A DNA stretch of 64,000 bases, taken from the NCBI RefSeq assembly GCF_042652925.1, contig NZ_JBHSHC010000132.1, positions 1 through 64,000 on the forward strand, written 5' to 3'. The DNA is from Effusibacillus consociatus (lineage in GTDB: Bacteria > Bacillota > Bacilli > Tumebacillales > Effusibacillaceae). Positions 1-7,882 of the stretch are shown one piece after another. The translations under genes were made by a program, and so were the position numbers. The notes beneath the pieces were generated by a model that was not told the DNA's origin, did not search any database, and worked only from the letters and a program-made list of their open reading frames with translations. Position 1 is the first letter of the stretch. Each line of letters opens with the position of its first letter.

Positions 1-39
1 CATATAAAACGAAACTCTATGAAAATAGCTCTAAAATGA

Positions 40-381
40 AGGTATGTCCAAATAAGCGGGGTTAATCCGAAGGAAGATCCGTTTGGTTTCATCGAATTCC
101 TTTTCCGTAAAGCAGCCCACGTATTCATATACGCCACCTTAGCGATACTTACATATTTATTGATTCGTCCCTATAAAACCAGGGGAATTTGGAAGGGAAC
201 CATCATTCTTCTGTTTATATTTCTTATTGCAACAGCTGATGAATGGATCCAGTCCACAACTCCTCTCCGTTACGCTGCTATTCAAGATGTCATTCTTGAT
301 CTTGTTGGGGCCTGTTTCGGTGTGTTATTGGTATCTCGTGAAAAGAAGTCTAATAAACCCCATCCCGCTTCAATACAGTAA
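40..381 (+). pseudogene. VanZ-like membrane protein, 5' part missing or broken
   Basis: The reading frame ends with a VanZ-family core: a GFIEFLFRKAAHVFIY segment followed by two hydrophobic helices and the DEWIQS...RDV-like motif (here DEWIQSTTPLRYAAIQDV) typical of VanZ-like proteins. VanZ proteins are small membrane proteins often found near cell-envelope polysaccharide genes; their biochemical role is unclear. An in-frame TGA at 37-39 precedes the conserved part and there is no ATG, GTG or TTG before TTG 160, which lies inside a conserved helix, so the N-terminal third is lost, frameshifted or split. The start of the window limits this judgement. The 3' end overlaps the convergent sugar transferase gene by about 30 bases. 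Confidence 0.5.
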
Positions 382-994
382 CAACAGTTTTTAATAGGAT
401 CTTTATATCTAACACCAATGACTGGTGGTAAACATAATACAATTCCACATCGACTCGTTCCGGGTAGACAACATTACTTCTACCACTGACTGCCCAATAT
501 CCTGTTATGCCCGGCTTTACGGACAAAAAGTCATTTACTCGATCTTTATACTCTTGAAGTTCTTCTTTCACCACCGGTCGGGGACCAACAAGACTCATAT
601 CTCCTTTCAGAACATTGAACAATTGTGGGATTTCATCTAAACTTGACTTCCGTAAAAAGTGGCCCAGTTTCGTAATCCGGGGATCTTCTTCCGGTTCAAG
701 CTTATAGTTATTATCCAGATATTTTTGGTAAAGTTGCGGATCCCCCTTTAACCTTTCTTCCGCATTCGCAATCATGGTCCGAAATTTAAATATTTCAAAA
801 GGCACTCCATCTTTCCCGATCCGTCTTTGCTTAAAGATGGCAGGCCCCGGTGAATCGATTTTCACCAAGATCCAGAGCAGCAAAAAACCCGGAAGCAGTA
901 TGACAATGCCAACCGACGATAACACCACATCCATCATCCGTTTAACGTAAGAATTCCAATTGATTTGGATTAAAGATTTTACTAATGTTTGCAT
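350..994 (-). CDS. Undecaprenyl-phosphate sugar-1-phosphate transferase (EPS priming)
   Basis: A 214-residue bacterial sugar transferase that should start exopolysaccharide repeat-unit assembly by moving a sugar phosphate from a UDP-sugar to undecaprenyl phosphate at the inner face of the membrane. One N-terminal membrane helix (about residues 20-42) is followed by the catalytic domain with the family signatures KIDSPGPAIFKQRRIG, FEIFKFRTM, LRKSSLDEIPQLFNVL and MSLVGPRPV. It is a short single-domain form like B. subtilis EpsL, without the extra N-terminal helices of WbaP. I chose ATG 994 because AGGAGAGGGG lies just upstream; a longer TTG start (1069) would overlap the upstream gene. Last gene of the minus-strand operon with kinase, phosphatase and chain-length protein. 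Confidence 0.9.
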   Translation of the reverse strand: MQTLVKSLIQINWNSYVKRMMDVVLSSVGIVILLPGFLLLWILVKIDSPGPAIFKQRRIGKDGVPFEIFKFRTMIANAEERLKGDPQLYQKYLDNNYKLEPEEDPRITKLGHFLRKSSLDEIPQLFNVLKGDMSLVGPRPVVKEELQEYKDRVNDFLSVKPGITGYWAVSGRSNVVYPERVDVELYYVYHQSLVLDIKILLKTVVTVLKRDGVY

Positions 995-1065
995 GGATCC
1001 CCTCTCCTCACTTCGATAGGAATCCACATAAACCCCTACAAATCCCCGACATTTCCCCGCATATT

Positions 1066-1833
1066 TCAAAAAATTCCGAACAACTTCTTCTTGACGAATT
1101 TTTCAGGATGCAAAGTATAAATATCTTTGCCATCTATGATTGCTTTCGCATTATCCATAAATTCGATGAAGATTTCCTTTCCCCACTTTTGTTCAATTAG
1201 TGAATAAGCTTCAGCTAAAGCAGGTCGACGTTTCCCTGTATTGTGTGCGTCTGAGGCGATGATGTGCACCATGTTGTGTTCGATCAGTTTTTCGCTCAAA
1301 TCCTGAATCGGTTTCCCATATGCCCCTAATAAGCTGCCCGCTGTAAGTTGGCTAAGCGCCCCGCGTTTAATTGCTTCGTACAAGATATCGGGCTGCTTAC
1401 GAATCGAGTAATTCCGTTCTGGATGAGGAATGATTGGAATAAACCCGGCTAGCACAATTTGAAATATGATCTGATTCAGGTACCGTGGAACCTGGTCATA
1501 AGGCAGCTCAAGAAAAACATATTTCTTGTTTCGGTTCAAGGTTAGGATTGTGCCGTCCAATAAATCATTACAGAAATCGGAATAGACATGGGGTTCCATC
1601 CCAGGGAGTACAGTAACCGGAATCCCTCGATTCAACAGGATAGAATTTAATTCGCCGACAAGCTCCACAATAAGTTCTGCAGAAGTATGATAGACCCCAT
1701 TTTTATGGTGAGGAGTGGCTACAACTGTATGAATACCATCTCGATAGGCCATAAGAGCCATATTGACGGCTTCGTCCAGATTTTTGGCTCCGTCATCGAC
1801 ACCGGGCAATATATGACTGTGAATGTCTATCAA
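1066..1833 (-). CDS. ywqE: CpsB/YwqE-type tyrosine-protein phosphatase
   Basis: A 255-residue PHP-fold metallophosphatase that removes phosphate from BY-kinase tyrosines and so controls capsule/EPS synthesis. The HxH metal motif sits at residues 5-7 (IDIHSH), followed by GVDDGAK, ATPHH (39-43), PHPERN and ASDAH, all PHP metal-ligand regions. The family normally begins M-I-D-I-H, so TTG 1833, preceded by GGGGGTGGGAG, is preferred to the TTG at 1848. It lies 20 bases after the kinase gene, the usual kinase-phosphatase pairing. Confidence 0.9.
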   Translation of the reverse strand: MIDIHSHILPGVDDGAKNLDEAVNMALMAYRDGIHTVVATPHHKNGVYHTSAELIVELVGELNSILLNRGIPVTVLPGMEPHVYSDFCNDLLDGTILTLNRNKKYVFLELPYDQVPRYLNQIIFQIVLAGFIPIIPHPERNYSIRKQPDILYEAIKRGALSQLTAGSLLGAYGKPIQDLSEKLIEHNMVHIIASDAHNTGKRRPALAEAYSLIEQKWGKEIFIEFMDNAKAIIDGKDIYTLHPEKFVKKKLFGIF

Positions 1834-1852
1834 CTCTCCCACCCCCAATTAC

Positions 1853-2536
1853 TTATTTCCTATAATAATAGTAGTAGTGACCCCGATTTGCCTTTCGATT
1901 GTTCAATACGATCCCCATAATATTTGCATGAACATTGTCCAACATGGCCTTGGCTTTCAGAGCCATGCCACGATCTGTGTGGCCGCTTTTCACGACCAGG
2001 AGTACCCCGTCCACTTTGCTCGCAAGGATTTGGGCATCTGTAACGGCTAAAACCGGTGGTGCATCAAGCAAAACAAGATCGTATTGATCCTGTAGTTCAT
2101 CCAGCAGATTGCCCATTCGTTTTGATGACAATAATTCGGCCGGATTGGGAGGGATCGGACCGGAAGGCAAAATCTGCAGATTGTCGATTGGTCCGCTTTG
2201 GACCGCAAGATCCAACGCAGTAGACCCAATCAATACATTGGTGACTCCAATTCGATTTGGTACAGCAAACGCATGATGAACAGTGGGTCTTCGCAGATCA
2301 CAGTCCACCAAGAGAACCCTCTTATGATCTTGGGACATCACTACCGCCAGATTGCTGGCCGTGGTTGTTTTGCCTTCCGCCGGACCCGAACTGGTCACCA
2401 TAATGGTCTTCAGTTCCTTGTCAATATTGGAAAATTGGATGTTCGTCCGTAGTGTCCGATACGCTTCCGAAATTGGCGACTTCGGATTTATCACAGTGAC
2501 GAGTTTATTTTCACGTAGATTTCGGTTACGCATCAT
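1853..2536 (-). CDS. ywqD: CpsD/YwqD-type tyrosine-protein kinase (BY-kinase)
   Basis: A 227-residue cytoplasmic bacterial tyrosine kinase of the P-loop type that works with a separate membrane activator. Walker A (SSGPAEGKTT) is at residues 49-58, Walker A' (VLLVDCDLRRP) at about 74-84 and a Walker B-like LVLLDAPPV near 150. The C-terminus carries a run of five tyrosines, the autophosphorylation cluster typical of this class. ATG 2536 is favoured by GAGGGAG eight bases upstream. It overlaps the end of the activator gene by 11 bases, so the two are translationally coupled. Confidence 0.92.
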   Translation of the reverse strand: MMRNRNLRENKLVTVINPKSPISEAYRTLRTNIQFSNIDKELKTIMVTSSGPAEGKTTTASNLAVVMSQDHKRVLLVDCDLRRPTVHHAFAVPNRIGVTNVLIGSTALDLAVQSGPIDNLQILPSGPIPPNPAELLSSKRMGNLLDELQDQYDLVLLDAPPVLAVTDAQILASKVDGVLLVVKSGHTDRGMALKAKAMLDNVHANIMGIVLNNRKANRGHYYYYYRK

Positions 2537-3287
2537 AAGACTCACTCCCTCTTCTCAACCGGCCTTCAAATCCGCCTGGGGTATTCGAACGAAGATGTTC
2601 TTTGGTAATCGGAGCAATACTGCCTACTACCGGCAAACCAAGTACGACCTCGATTTGTTCTTCGGTCCGTAATGTGGTATCCAGATATTCCAGCAGCAAA
2701 GCAAGGGAGACGGAGACCATCAGACCGATAATGAGTCCCAAAGAGATATTGAGTATTGTCTTTGGGCTAACCGGATCGGCCACTATATCCTGTTGAGCTT
2801 CTGCAAGAATTTGAACATTATCGACCCTCATGATTTTTACAATCTCTTTTTTAAATGTCGAAGCAATTGCATTGGCTATCATGGCAGCCTGTTCATAATC
2901 CGAATCGGTCACGGTAATGGATATCACTTGCGAATTCTTGACAGTAGAGACCTTCACCTGTCTGGTTAGTTCTGATGAGGTGGTCTCCAATTGCTGCTGT
3001 TGAATCACTTGCTCAAGAATTCGAGGACTCTTGATAATCACATTGTAGGTTTCGGTCAGCTTCAAGTCGGTCTGGATATCGTTAAAGTTATATACCGCCG
3101 AAGAATCCCTCTCTGTTTTGTTTACAAGAAGTTCCGTCGAAGCCTGGTACTTTGGAGTAATCAGAAAAAAAGTAATAAGTGTACTAGCCAATGTCGCAAT
3201 CAAAGTAAGGGAAAAAATCATCTTCCATCTTTTTTGAAGGATTTCAAACATTTCCCGGAGTTCGATCTCCTGTGTCGATTCAGCCAT
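2526..3287 (-). CDS. ywqC: Wzz/YwqC-type chain-length determinant and kinase activator
   Basis: A 253-residue membrane protein that sets polysaccharide chain length and activates the BY-kinase. It shows the family layout: a helix at about residues 22-44, an extracytoplasmic Wzz region, and a second helix near 175-197 preceded by the Pro-rich PVSPKTILN motif. The cytoplasmic tail after helix 2 (YLDTTLRTEEQIEVVLGLPVVG) is the part that contacts the kinase in known systems. First gene of the four-gene EPS operon. Confidence 0.88.
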   Translation of the reverse strand: MAESTQEIELREMFEILQKRWKMIFSLTLIATLASTLITFFLITPKYQASTELLVNKTERDSSAVYNFNDIQTDLKLTETYNVIIKSPRILEQVIQQQQLETTSSELTRQVKVSTVKNSQVISITVTDSDYEQAAMIANAIASTFKKEIVKIMRVDNVQILAEAQQDIVADPVSPKTILNISLGLIIGLMVSVSLALLLEYLDTTLRTEEQIEVVLGLPVVGSIAPITKEHLRSNTPGGFEGRLRRGSESYDA

Positions 3288-3347
3288 AGTTCTTACAACC
3301 CCTTATTGCGATCTCGCGCGCAGATACCGGTAGAATTACCACTTTCA

Positions 3348-3375
3348 CTTATAGATTTCGACACCTATCGTCAAA
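3348..3375 (-). promoter_or_regulatory. Possible promoter of the EPS operon
   Basis: On the minus strand TTTGAC is followed after 16 bases by TATAAG, roughly 60 bases before the chain-length gene. This resembles a SigA promoter but was found by eye only. Confidence 0.35.
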
Positions 3376-3470
3376 CCCCTCATAAAAAGAACTCATTTTT
3401 CCTAATTTGACCAGGAAAACTCTTTCGTCAGAATTCGACACATGAGTTTCCCCAGCCATTTTTACTTCCG

Positions 3471-4421
3471 TTACTTTACAATCACCATATTTGAATTTGG
3501 ATCCCATCCCACTTGATGACCAAGAAACTCCGAAATAAACCGCACAGGAACCAAGGTTCGGTTGTCTTTAACTTGAGCCGGCACATCAATAGCTATTGTC
3601 TGCCCATTTAGCTTTATTGAATTACTTCCTAAAGGAAGTTCAATGATTACATTCTCTTTTTTGATCACAACAGTTTGAGTTTCATTTTTCCAATCAACCT
3701 GAGCACCCAACGCCTCAGTTACAGCCCGGACAGGAATCATCGTACGTCCGTTTTCAATAAGCGGCTGTACATCAAAATTGGGCTGCTTCCCCCCTACATA
3801 CACTTTTACTTTCTCAGTATTGCCTACACTTTGGAAGATTTCGCTCAATAAGCCATATAAGGAATCGTAATTCGGATTTGCGGCAAGCGCTTTTTCCACT
3901 GCTGTCACTGCTTCCTCATCTTTATTCTTTTTCATTTTGAGAGTGACCAGAATACCGACTTCTTCTTCTGAAGCCGTGCCATCCTCGACATCAAGCTCAA
4001 TTTTCTCTTCTACCAGATCTTCCGCAACTTCCTCCGATGAAGCTTCACCTTGCTGCATCAGTATTTCTGTCAACTTTTCAATGATCGCACTAATTTCCTC
4101 ATCGTTCAGATTTCCTTTTTTCTCCTTACCCACTTCCAACAGCTTGTCCAACACAACCTCAATCGCTTTCTCTTGAGCTGCATCCAGCTGTTCTTTATCG
4201 AGCTTGTCCAAATCCTCACCATTCACATCCTGGTCAATCCGTTGCTGGCCATACTGATCCTGATTTTGTTGATTCTTTAATTCGTTAATAATAGATGTTG
4301 TATCTAATGCAGATCCTGTTTTCGCAGTAGGAGAAACAGCTTGTGCAGCACTTGCAAAACTTGATGCTGCCGGGGTAATTGCCAACATAGATGCAAGCGA
4401 TAGAACGGTCAACTTTTTCAT
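3471..4421 (-). CDS. Secreted protein with copper-amine-oxidase-type stalk domain
   Basis: A 316-residue exported protein with a signal peptide (KK at 2-3, hydrophobic stretch, ASA sites near residue 25). The middle (about 60-150) is acidic and helical, rich in Glu, Lys and Gln. The C-terminal 110 residues hold two copies of the copper amine oxidase N-terminal (stalk) repeat: GRTMIPVRAVTEALGAQVDW and NRTLVPVRFISEFLGHQVGW. This domain is common in surface proteins of Bacillales and is thought to be a binding or structural module; no enzyme activity is implied. A strong Shine-Dalgarno sequence (TTGGAGG) precedes the ATG. It lies alone between the EPS operon and sigI-rsgI; partner unknown. Confidence 0.8.
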   Translation of the reverse strand: MKKLTVLSLASMLAITPAASSFASAAQAVSPTAKTGSALDTTSIINELKNQQNQDQYGQQRIDQDVNGEDLDKLDKEQLDAAQEKAIEVVLDKLLEVGKEKKGNLNDEEISAIIEKLTEILMQQGEASSEEVAEDLVEEKIELDVEDGTASEEEVGILVTLKMKKNKDEEAVTAVEKALAANPNYDSLYGLLSEIFQSVGNTEKVKVYVGGKQPNFDVQPLIENGRTMIPVRAVTEALGAQVDWKNETQTVVIKKENVIIELPLGSNSIKLNGQTIAIDVPAQVKDNRTLVPVRFISEFLGHQVGWDPNSNMVIVK

Positions 4422-4552
4422 TGGAACATAACCTCCAATTGTATGAAAAATTTGGATTGCTAGTTTGTTATACGAAAGTAGTGTTTGGAATGTGGGGGTA
4501 GGTTAGTAGATTTTCTCTAATTTTTTTATTTGTCTTGAAAACATAAAAAATA

Positions 4553-4568
4553 CCGGCTGGGTAGCCGG
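4553..4568 (-). terminator. Rho-independent terminator after rsgI
   Basis: On the minus strand CCGGCT-ACCC-AGCCGG forms a perfect 6-bp stem followed by TATTTTTT. Confidence 0.85.
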
Positions 4569-4591
4569 CTTCTTCGAATGGATCTATTATC

Positions 4592-5845
4592 TTATTGACG
4601 GGGGACTTGAATTTGCGGAAGGTCACTTTGCATTGCATCTTGGTCGGTCGAATCGGAATTTGTAGAAACTTCATCTTTGGAATCGTTATCAGTTGAATCG
4701 TTTTCAGTCGGATTGTTGCCTATTGAACCATTTTTCTTTGTGTTACTGTTGGTGACGTCACTCTCTGTTGTACCATTCTCGGTCGATACCGGCTCCGGGC
4801 GGGTCGAAGTAGATGTTGAATTCTTTGGACTTGTACCTGCACCAGATCCCTTGGACGCAGTACTATCTGACTCTGAATCCTCTGTATCATGCCCTTCGGA
4901 CTGGTAATTCTCGGAACTGTCAAGATCCGATTTCGATGCATCCGAGGTCGAGTTTGGTTGAATTGGGCTTTTCTTCGTTTTACTGATTCCATCCCCAGGT
5001 GGCATGGGGGAAAATTTTTGTTGTTGCTCCCGTTCATTCTTTTGACTAGACGATTGATCTCCCGTTTTCTCCTTCTGATCTTTTTTTGTATTCGTTGAAA
5101 TCGGCACAAAAAATTCTTCCTTGCTGACACCTGCTTTTTGCAATACTTGCTGAATAGAATCGGATGCCGCTTTCTCAAAGTCCATTGGAATCCCGCGTTG
5201 CTCCGCTTGCTTTTCAAGAGTCAATTTATTTAGAGAAAGACCTTTTTGCTTTGATTCTTTATACAAGGATTTGTCAGCTTGCTCCACTCTAACGAAACCG
5301 TCTATATTTTCGGATTGCAGGGTCTTTGTGACAAGAGACTCAATGGTCTTGGGAATTATCTCTGATTTCCCCTTCAACTTCGCCACAGTCACCATAATCA
5401 GATTTTCCTTCTCTTTTTTGATATACCCCAGATCCACTGATTTTCTCAGAACAAGTTGAATGGCATCGTTTAGGATCAATGAATCAACAGAAAGGTTCTT
5501 TAGCAGGGTTTCCGCATCCTGGTTAAGTGAACGAGCCTGCATCACACGCCCTTCCGAATTCAAATACAACTCGAGACTGGGATTTATATCAATCGCCACT
5601 ACATGAGAGTATTTGGGCTGCAGTTGAAACCAGATTATTGAACCCAAGAAAATTAAGAATATAGCAGCCACCGCAGACAACCAGGAAAGTGAAATCTGTT
5701 TCTTCTTACGGAGCGGAACGCCAATTCTCTCTCCCACACTTGGAATTTGTTCCGGCAGCGGAAGATTGCGAAATATACCATCATCACACATAACCACCAT
5801 ATATCGATCTGTAATTTTCATGACCAGGCCTTTTGTTTGATCCAC
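4592..5845 (-). CDS. rsgI: RsgI-type anti-sigma-I factor
   Basis: A 417-residue membrane anti-sigma factor. The N-terminal 60 residues form the cytoplasmic RsgI domain (MKITDRYMVVMCDDGIFRNLP), which binds SigI; a single helix follows at about 52-72 and then the conserved extracytoplasmic VVAIDINPSLELYLN segment. The rest is a long, low-complexity region very rich in Ser, Thr, Asp, Asn and Gln (from about residue 255), with no carbohydrate-binding module visible, unlike clostridial RsgI sensors. The GTG start overlaps the sigI stop (TAGTG) and has AAGGAGGG seven bases upstream. It probably senses the wall or surface polymers. Confidence 0.88.
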   Translation of the reverse strand: MDQTKGLVMKITDRYMVVMCDDGIFRNLPLPEQIPSVGERIGVPLRKKKQISLSWLSAVAAIFLIFLGSIIWFQLQPKYSHVVAIDINPSLELYLNSEGRVMQARSLNQDAETLLKNLSVDSLILNDAIQLVLRKSVDLGYIKKEKENLIMVTVAKLKGKSEIIPKTIESLVTKTLQSENIDGFVRVEQADKSLYKESKQKGLSLNKLTLEKQAEQRGIPMDFEKAASDSIQQVLQKAGVSKEEFFVPISTNTKKDQKEKTGDQSSSQKNEREQQQKFSPMPPGDGISKTKKSPIQPNSTSDASKSDLDSSENYQSEGHDTEDSESDSTASKGSGAGTSPKNSTSTSTRPEPVSTENGTTESDVTNSNTKKNGSIGNNPTENDSTDNDSKDEVSTNSDSTDQDAMQSDLPQIQVPRQ

Positions 5846-6588
5846 TATTCGACCCTCCTTTCCAAGTCCGGGAATTGAATCGATGATTTCAGATGAGGAA
5901 GGTCATCGGAGATTAATATGATAATCAGGGCAATCAAATATTTCCTCCCCCGTTCCACCGTTTTCCGGCTAACCTGAACAAAATCCAGTATCTGCTTAAG
6001 CGGCAGCTGTTTGGTTTTGAGAAACAACTCTACCAGATGCGGGTATTTGACAAACTCGTTCGCAACCTGAACAAGATTCTTTCGTGCATCCGCCCGACCG
6101 GGAGAGGCATCTTCCAAATCTTCCAAATGAATCCCGAAATCTTCGAGCCTGGTACTATAGACCTGAATTTCTTCAATTCTTTCTTGAATTTGCTGCTGTT
6201 CCAGATAGTCGTCGTATGCTTGTTTTATTTCAGCAGGACTCAGCTCGTATTCCTCACCGCCCCTGCCGTTTGACACATTGTCGAGGCTAACAGCAGCCTG
6301 TTGGCGACCCTCTTTTCGAAAGTAATCAATCAGTCTGGACTGAATAATCACCTTGGCATACCCGTAAAAGTTTTCATTGTGAGTTTTATCATACCTGCTG
6401 ATCGCCTCATTAAATGCGATCAGGCTGATGCTCATCTCGTCATCATTCCAAGTGATGATCCGTTTGCAAATTTTGGAGGTTATCTTTTCCAAAAACACTT
6501 TGCTGACTTCGATAATTTCTTGCCGACTTCGTTCGTTCCCTTGCTGGGCTTGGCTAATCAATTCTCGTAGAACCGAATCTTCCAGCAT
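5845..6588 (-). CDS. sigI: RNA polymerase sigma factor SigI
   Basis: A 247-residue alternative sigma factor of the SigI group, linked in Bacillales to heat and cell-envelope stress. The sigma region 2 is clear (DDEMSISLIAFNEAISRYD and FYGYAKVIIQSRLIDYFRKEGR), and a C-terminal helix-turn-helix (LPLKQILDFVQVSRKTVERGRKYL) follows. ATG 6588 was preferred because GGAGTG precedes it; an upstream ATG at 6615 adds nine residues. Co-transcribed with rsgI. I did not find the ACCCCC/CGAA elements expected of a SigI-dependent promoter. Confidence 0.88.
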   Translation of the reverse strand: MLEDSVLRELISQAQQGNERSRQEIIEVSKVFLEKITSKICKRIITWNDDEMSISLIAFNEAISRYDKTHNENFYGYAKVIIQSRLIDYFRKEGRQQAAVSLDNVSNGRGGEEYELSPAEIKQAYDDYLEQQQIQERIEEIQVYSTRLEDFGIHLEDLEDASPGRADARKNLVQVANEFVKYPHLVELFLKTKQLPLKQILDFVQVSRKTVERGRKYLIALIIILISDDLPHLKSSIQFPDLERRVE

Positions 6589-6749
6589 CCACTTGACACT
6601 CCATCCCCTATTCATGTATACGGAATTAACTACGATTAACAGTCCGTCTTCACATCACATTATTCGACGGTTACCAACTCTCGCCCTATCTTTCAAGCCG
6701 AAAATCAGGAAAAATCTTTAAGTCCCACCCATGTTCGAGAATGATTTAA

Positions 6750-6776
6750 GCCGCCACTGCATTTGGCAGTGACGGC
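6750..6776. terminator. Hairpin, possible terminator
   Basis: GCCGCCACTGC and GCAGTGACGGC pair over 11 bp with one mismatch around a 5-base loop. No clear T-tract, so it may be another structured element. Confidence 0.35.
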
Positions 6777-6840
6777 ACGGCTTGATCTTTGCACTAATTA
6801 GTTAACCCTCAAAAAGTCCGGGGCTTTCAGTAAAAATAAA

Positions 6841-6908
6841 AGGAATTCGAAGCCTCTAAATGGAAATTGTCATTGTCAAGATAACCAGTCCAGAGGTGCG
6901 AATTCCTA
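6841..6908. repeat. Imperfect inverted repeat, possible insertion-sequence remnant
   Basis: AGGAATTCGAAGCCTCT (6841-6857) and AGAGGTGCGAATTCCT (6893-6908) are inverted copies with two changes. They lie just upstream of a decayed transposase frame, so they may be the terminal region of that element or a stem. Confidence 0.4.
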
Positions 6909-6949
6909 TGTTCATGAATTCAACGCAGCCCCTCAAAATCCTTTTTTGA

Positions 6950-7230
6950 GGTGGTTTTAATGGTTGGATGATGCAAAGGACAAGGCATATCTTCCATCAA
7001 GGCGATGAAAGAAAAGCTAGGCGAAGCCATCACGTTGACGAGAAAATCGATCGTTCAAGCGAAGCAAGTGGTGTCCGGGAATCGCATCATTGCGGACCGG
7101 TTCGTGAGCTTCTTTGATCCAGTAGCACAACTTTGGTTTAGAGACCTGCAACGATTTCGAACCGCAGGAGAAGCAAAAATAAGTTTGTTGGAACGGCTGA
7201 AATATATGGATTGATCATACTATCCAAGGG
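6950..7230 (+). pseudogene. Transposase remnant (ISNCY-like), internally deleted
   Basis: One frame (from about 7000) reads KSIVQAKQVVSGNRIIADRFVSFFDP, resembling the RVVxG...VSxFDP region of ISNCY-type transposases, and then jumps to LQRFRTAGEAKISLLERL, resembling the family's FRxGxEGxISLLKR near the C-terminus. The catalytic stretch between them is missing and a stop follows at 7212-7214. Family assignment is from memory. Not functional. Confidence 0.45.
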
Positions 7231-7540
7231 AGCATGTTTTAAACGAAAATAGGTCTAAGGCCCTACTTATTTTCAAGTCCCTGCAGTGAGTTACAGTCAG
7301 AAATGTTTTGTGCAAGCTTGTTCGGAAGTGGATTTCATCGTTTCGAGCATCTGAGCGCCCGGGGCAGGAGCAGGGAGTTGGTAGTTTTTCGAAGCATGTT
7401 CACCACAAGAGGAATCAAAGCAGGAGATCAATTTACGAACAGTTCAAGGGTGGTCTAGGCCATGAGCACATTAATATTATGGAGCACTATTCTTTCACCT
7501 TACCTGAAGAGGTTGAACAGGAAGATTACGTTTCCTGTTA
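7231..7540. other. Stretch with no convincing gene
   Basis: A 93-codon plus-strand frame (7308-7589) has no recognisable domain, odd composition and no good ribosome-binding site, and it runs into the 3' end of the opposing ArsR gene. Probably decayed insertion-sequence DNA. Confidence 0.4.
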
Positions 7541-7882
7541 TTATTCCTCATTGAACCGATCCAACATCGAAATCGTATCAATCAAATGATTGTTAAAGAT
7601 TTGGCGGGCGACAGCTAAGAGCTCGATGATCATAGGATCACGAAGCGAGTACGTAACTTTATTTCCATCCTTAGTCCCGTACACGATGTTTTTGTTCCGT
7701 AAAATCGAAAGCTGCTGGGAAACAGCGGAACCTTCGCTTCCAATTAACGCTTGCAGTTCATTGACGTTTTTGTCTCCCTCAGATAGCAATTCCAGAATTC
7801 GAATCCGTAATGGATGCCCCAATGCTTTAAAAAAATCTGCTTTGAATTGTTGCAACTCAAGATTCAACGGACAATCCCCCAT
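7541..7882 (-). CDS. ArsR-family transcriptional regulator
   Basis: About 113 residues with the ArsR winged helix: FKALGHPLRIRILELL (helices 1-2), NVNELQALIGSEGSAVSQQLSILRNKNIV (recognition region) and a YGTKDGNKVTYSL wing. It overlaps the 3' end of the upstream SulP gene by 26 bases, so the pair is co-translated and the regulator probably controls the transporter operon. It has only one cysteine near the start and no ELCVCDL-type metal motif, so the signal is unknown. The start is uncertain: ATG 7882 fits the family, but ATG 7903 and GTG 7915 are in frame. Confidence 0.82.
   Translation of the reverse strand: MGDCPLNLELQQFKADFFKALGHPLRIRILELLSEGDKNVNELQALIGSEGSAVSQQLSILRNKNIVYGTKDGNKVTYSLRDPMIIELLAVARQIFNNHLIDTISMLDRFNEE

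Noticed and set aside
4468..4674. 68-codon minus-strand frame overlapping the end of rsgI
   Set aside because: It crosses the terminator hairpin and has no ribosome-binding site.
7308..7589. 93-codon plus-strand frame
   Set aside because: No domain, no good start and it runs into the opposing ArsR gene.
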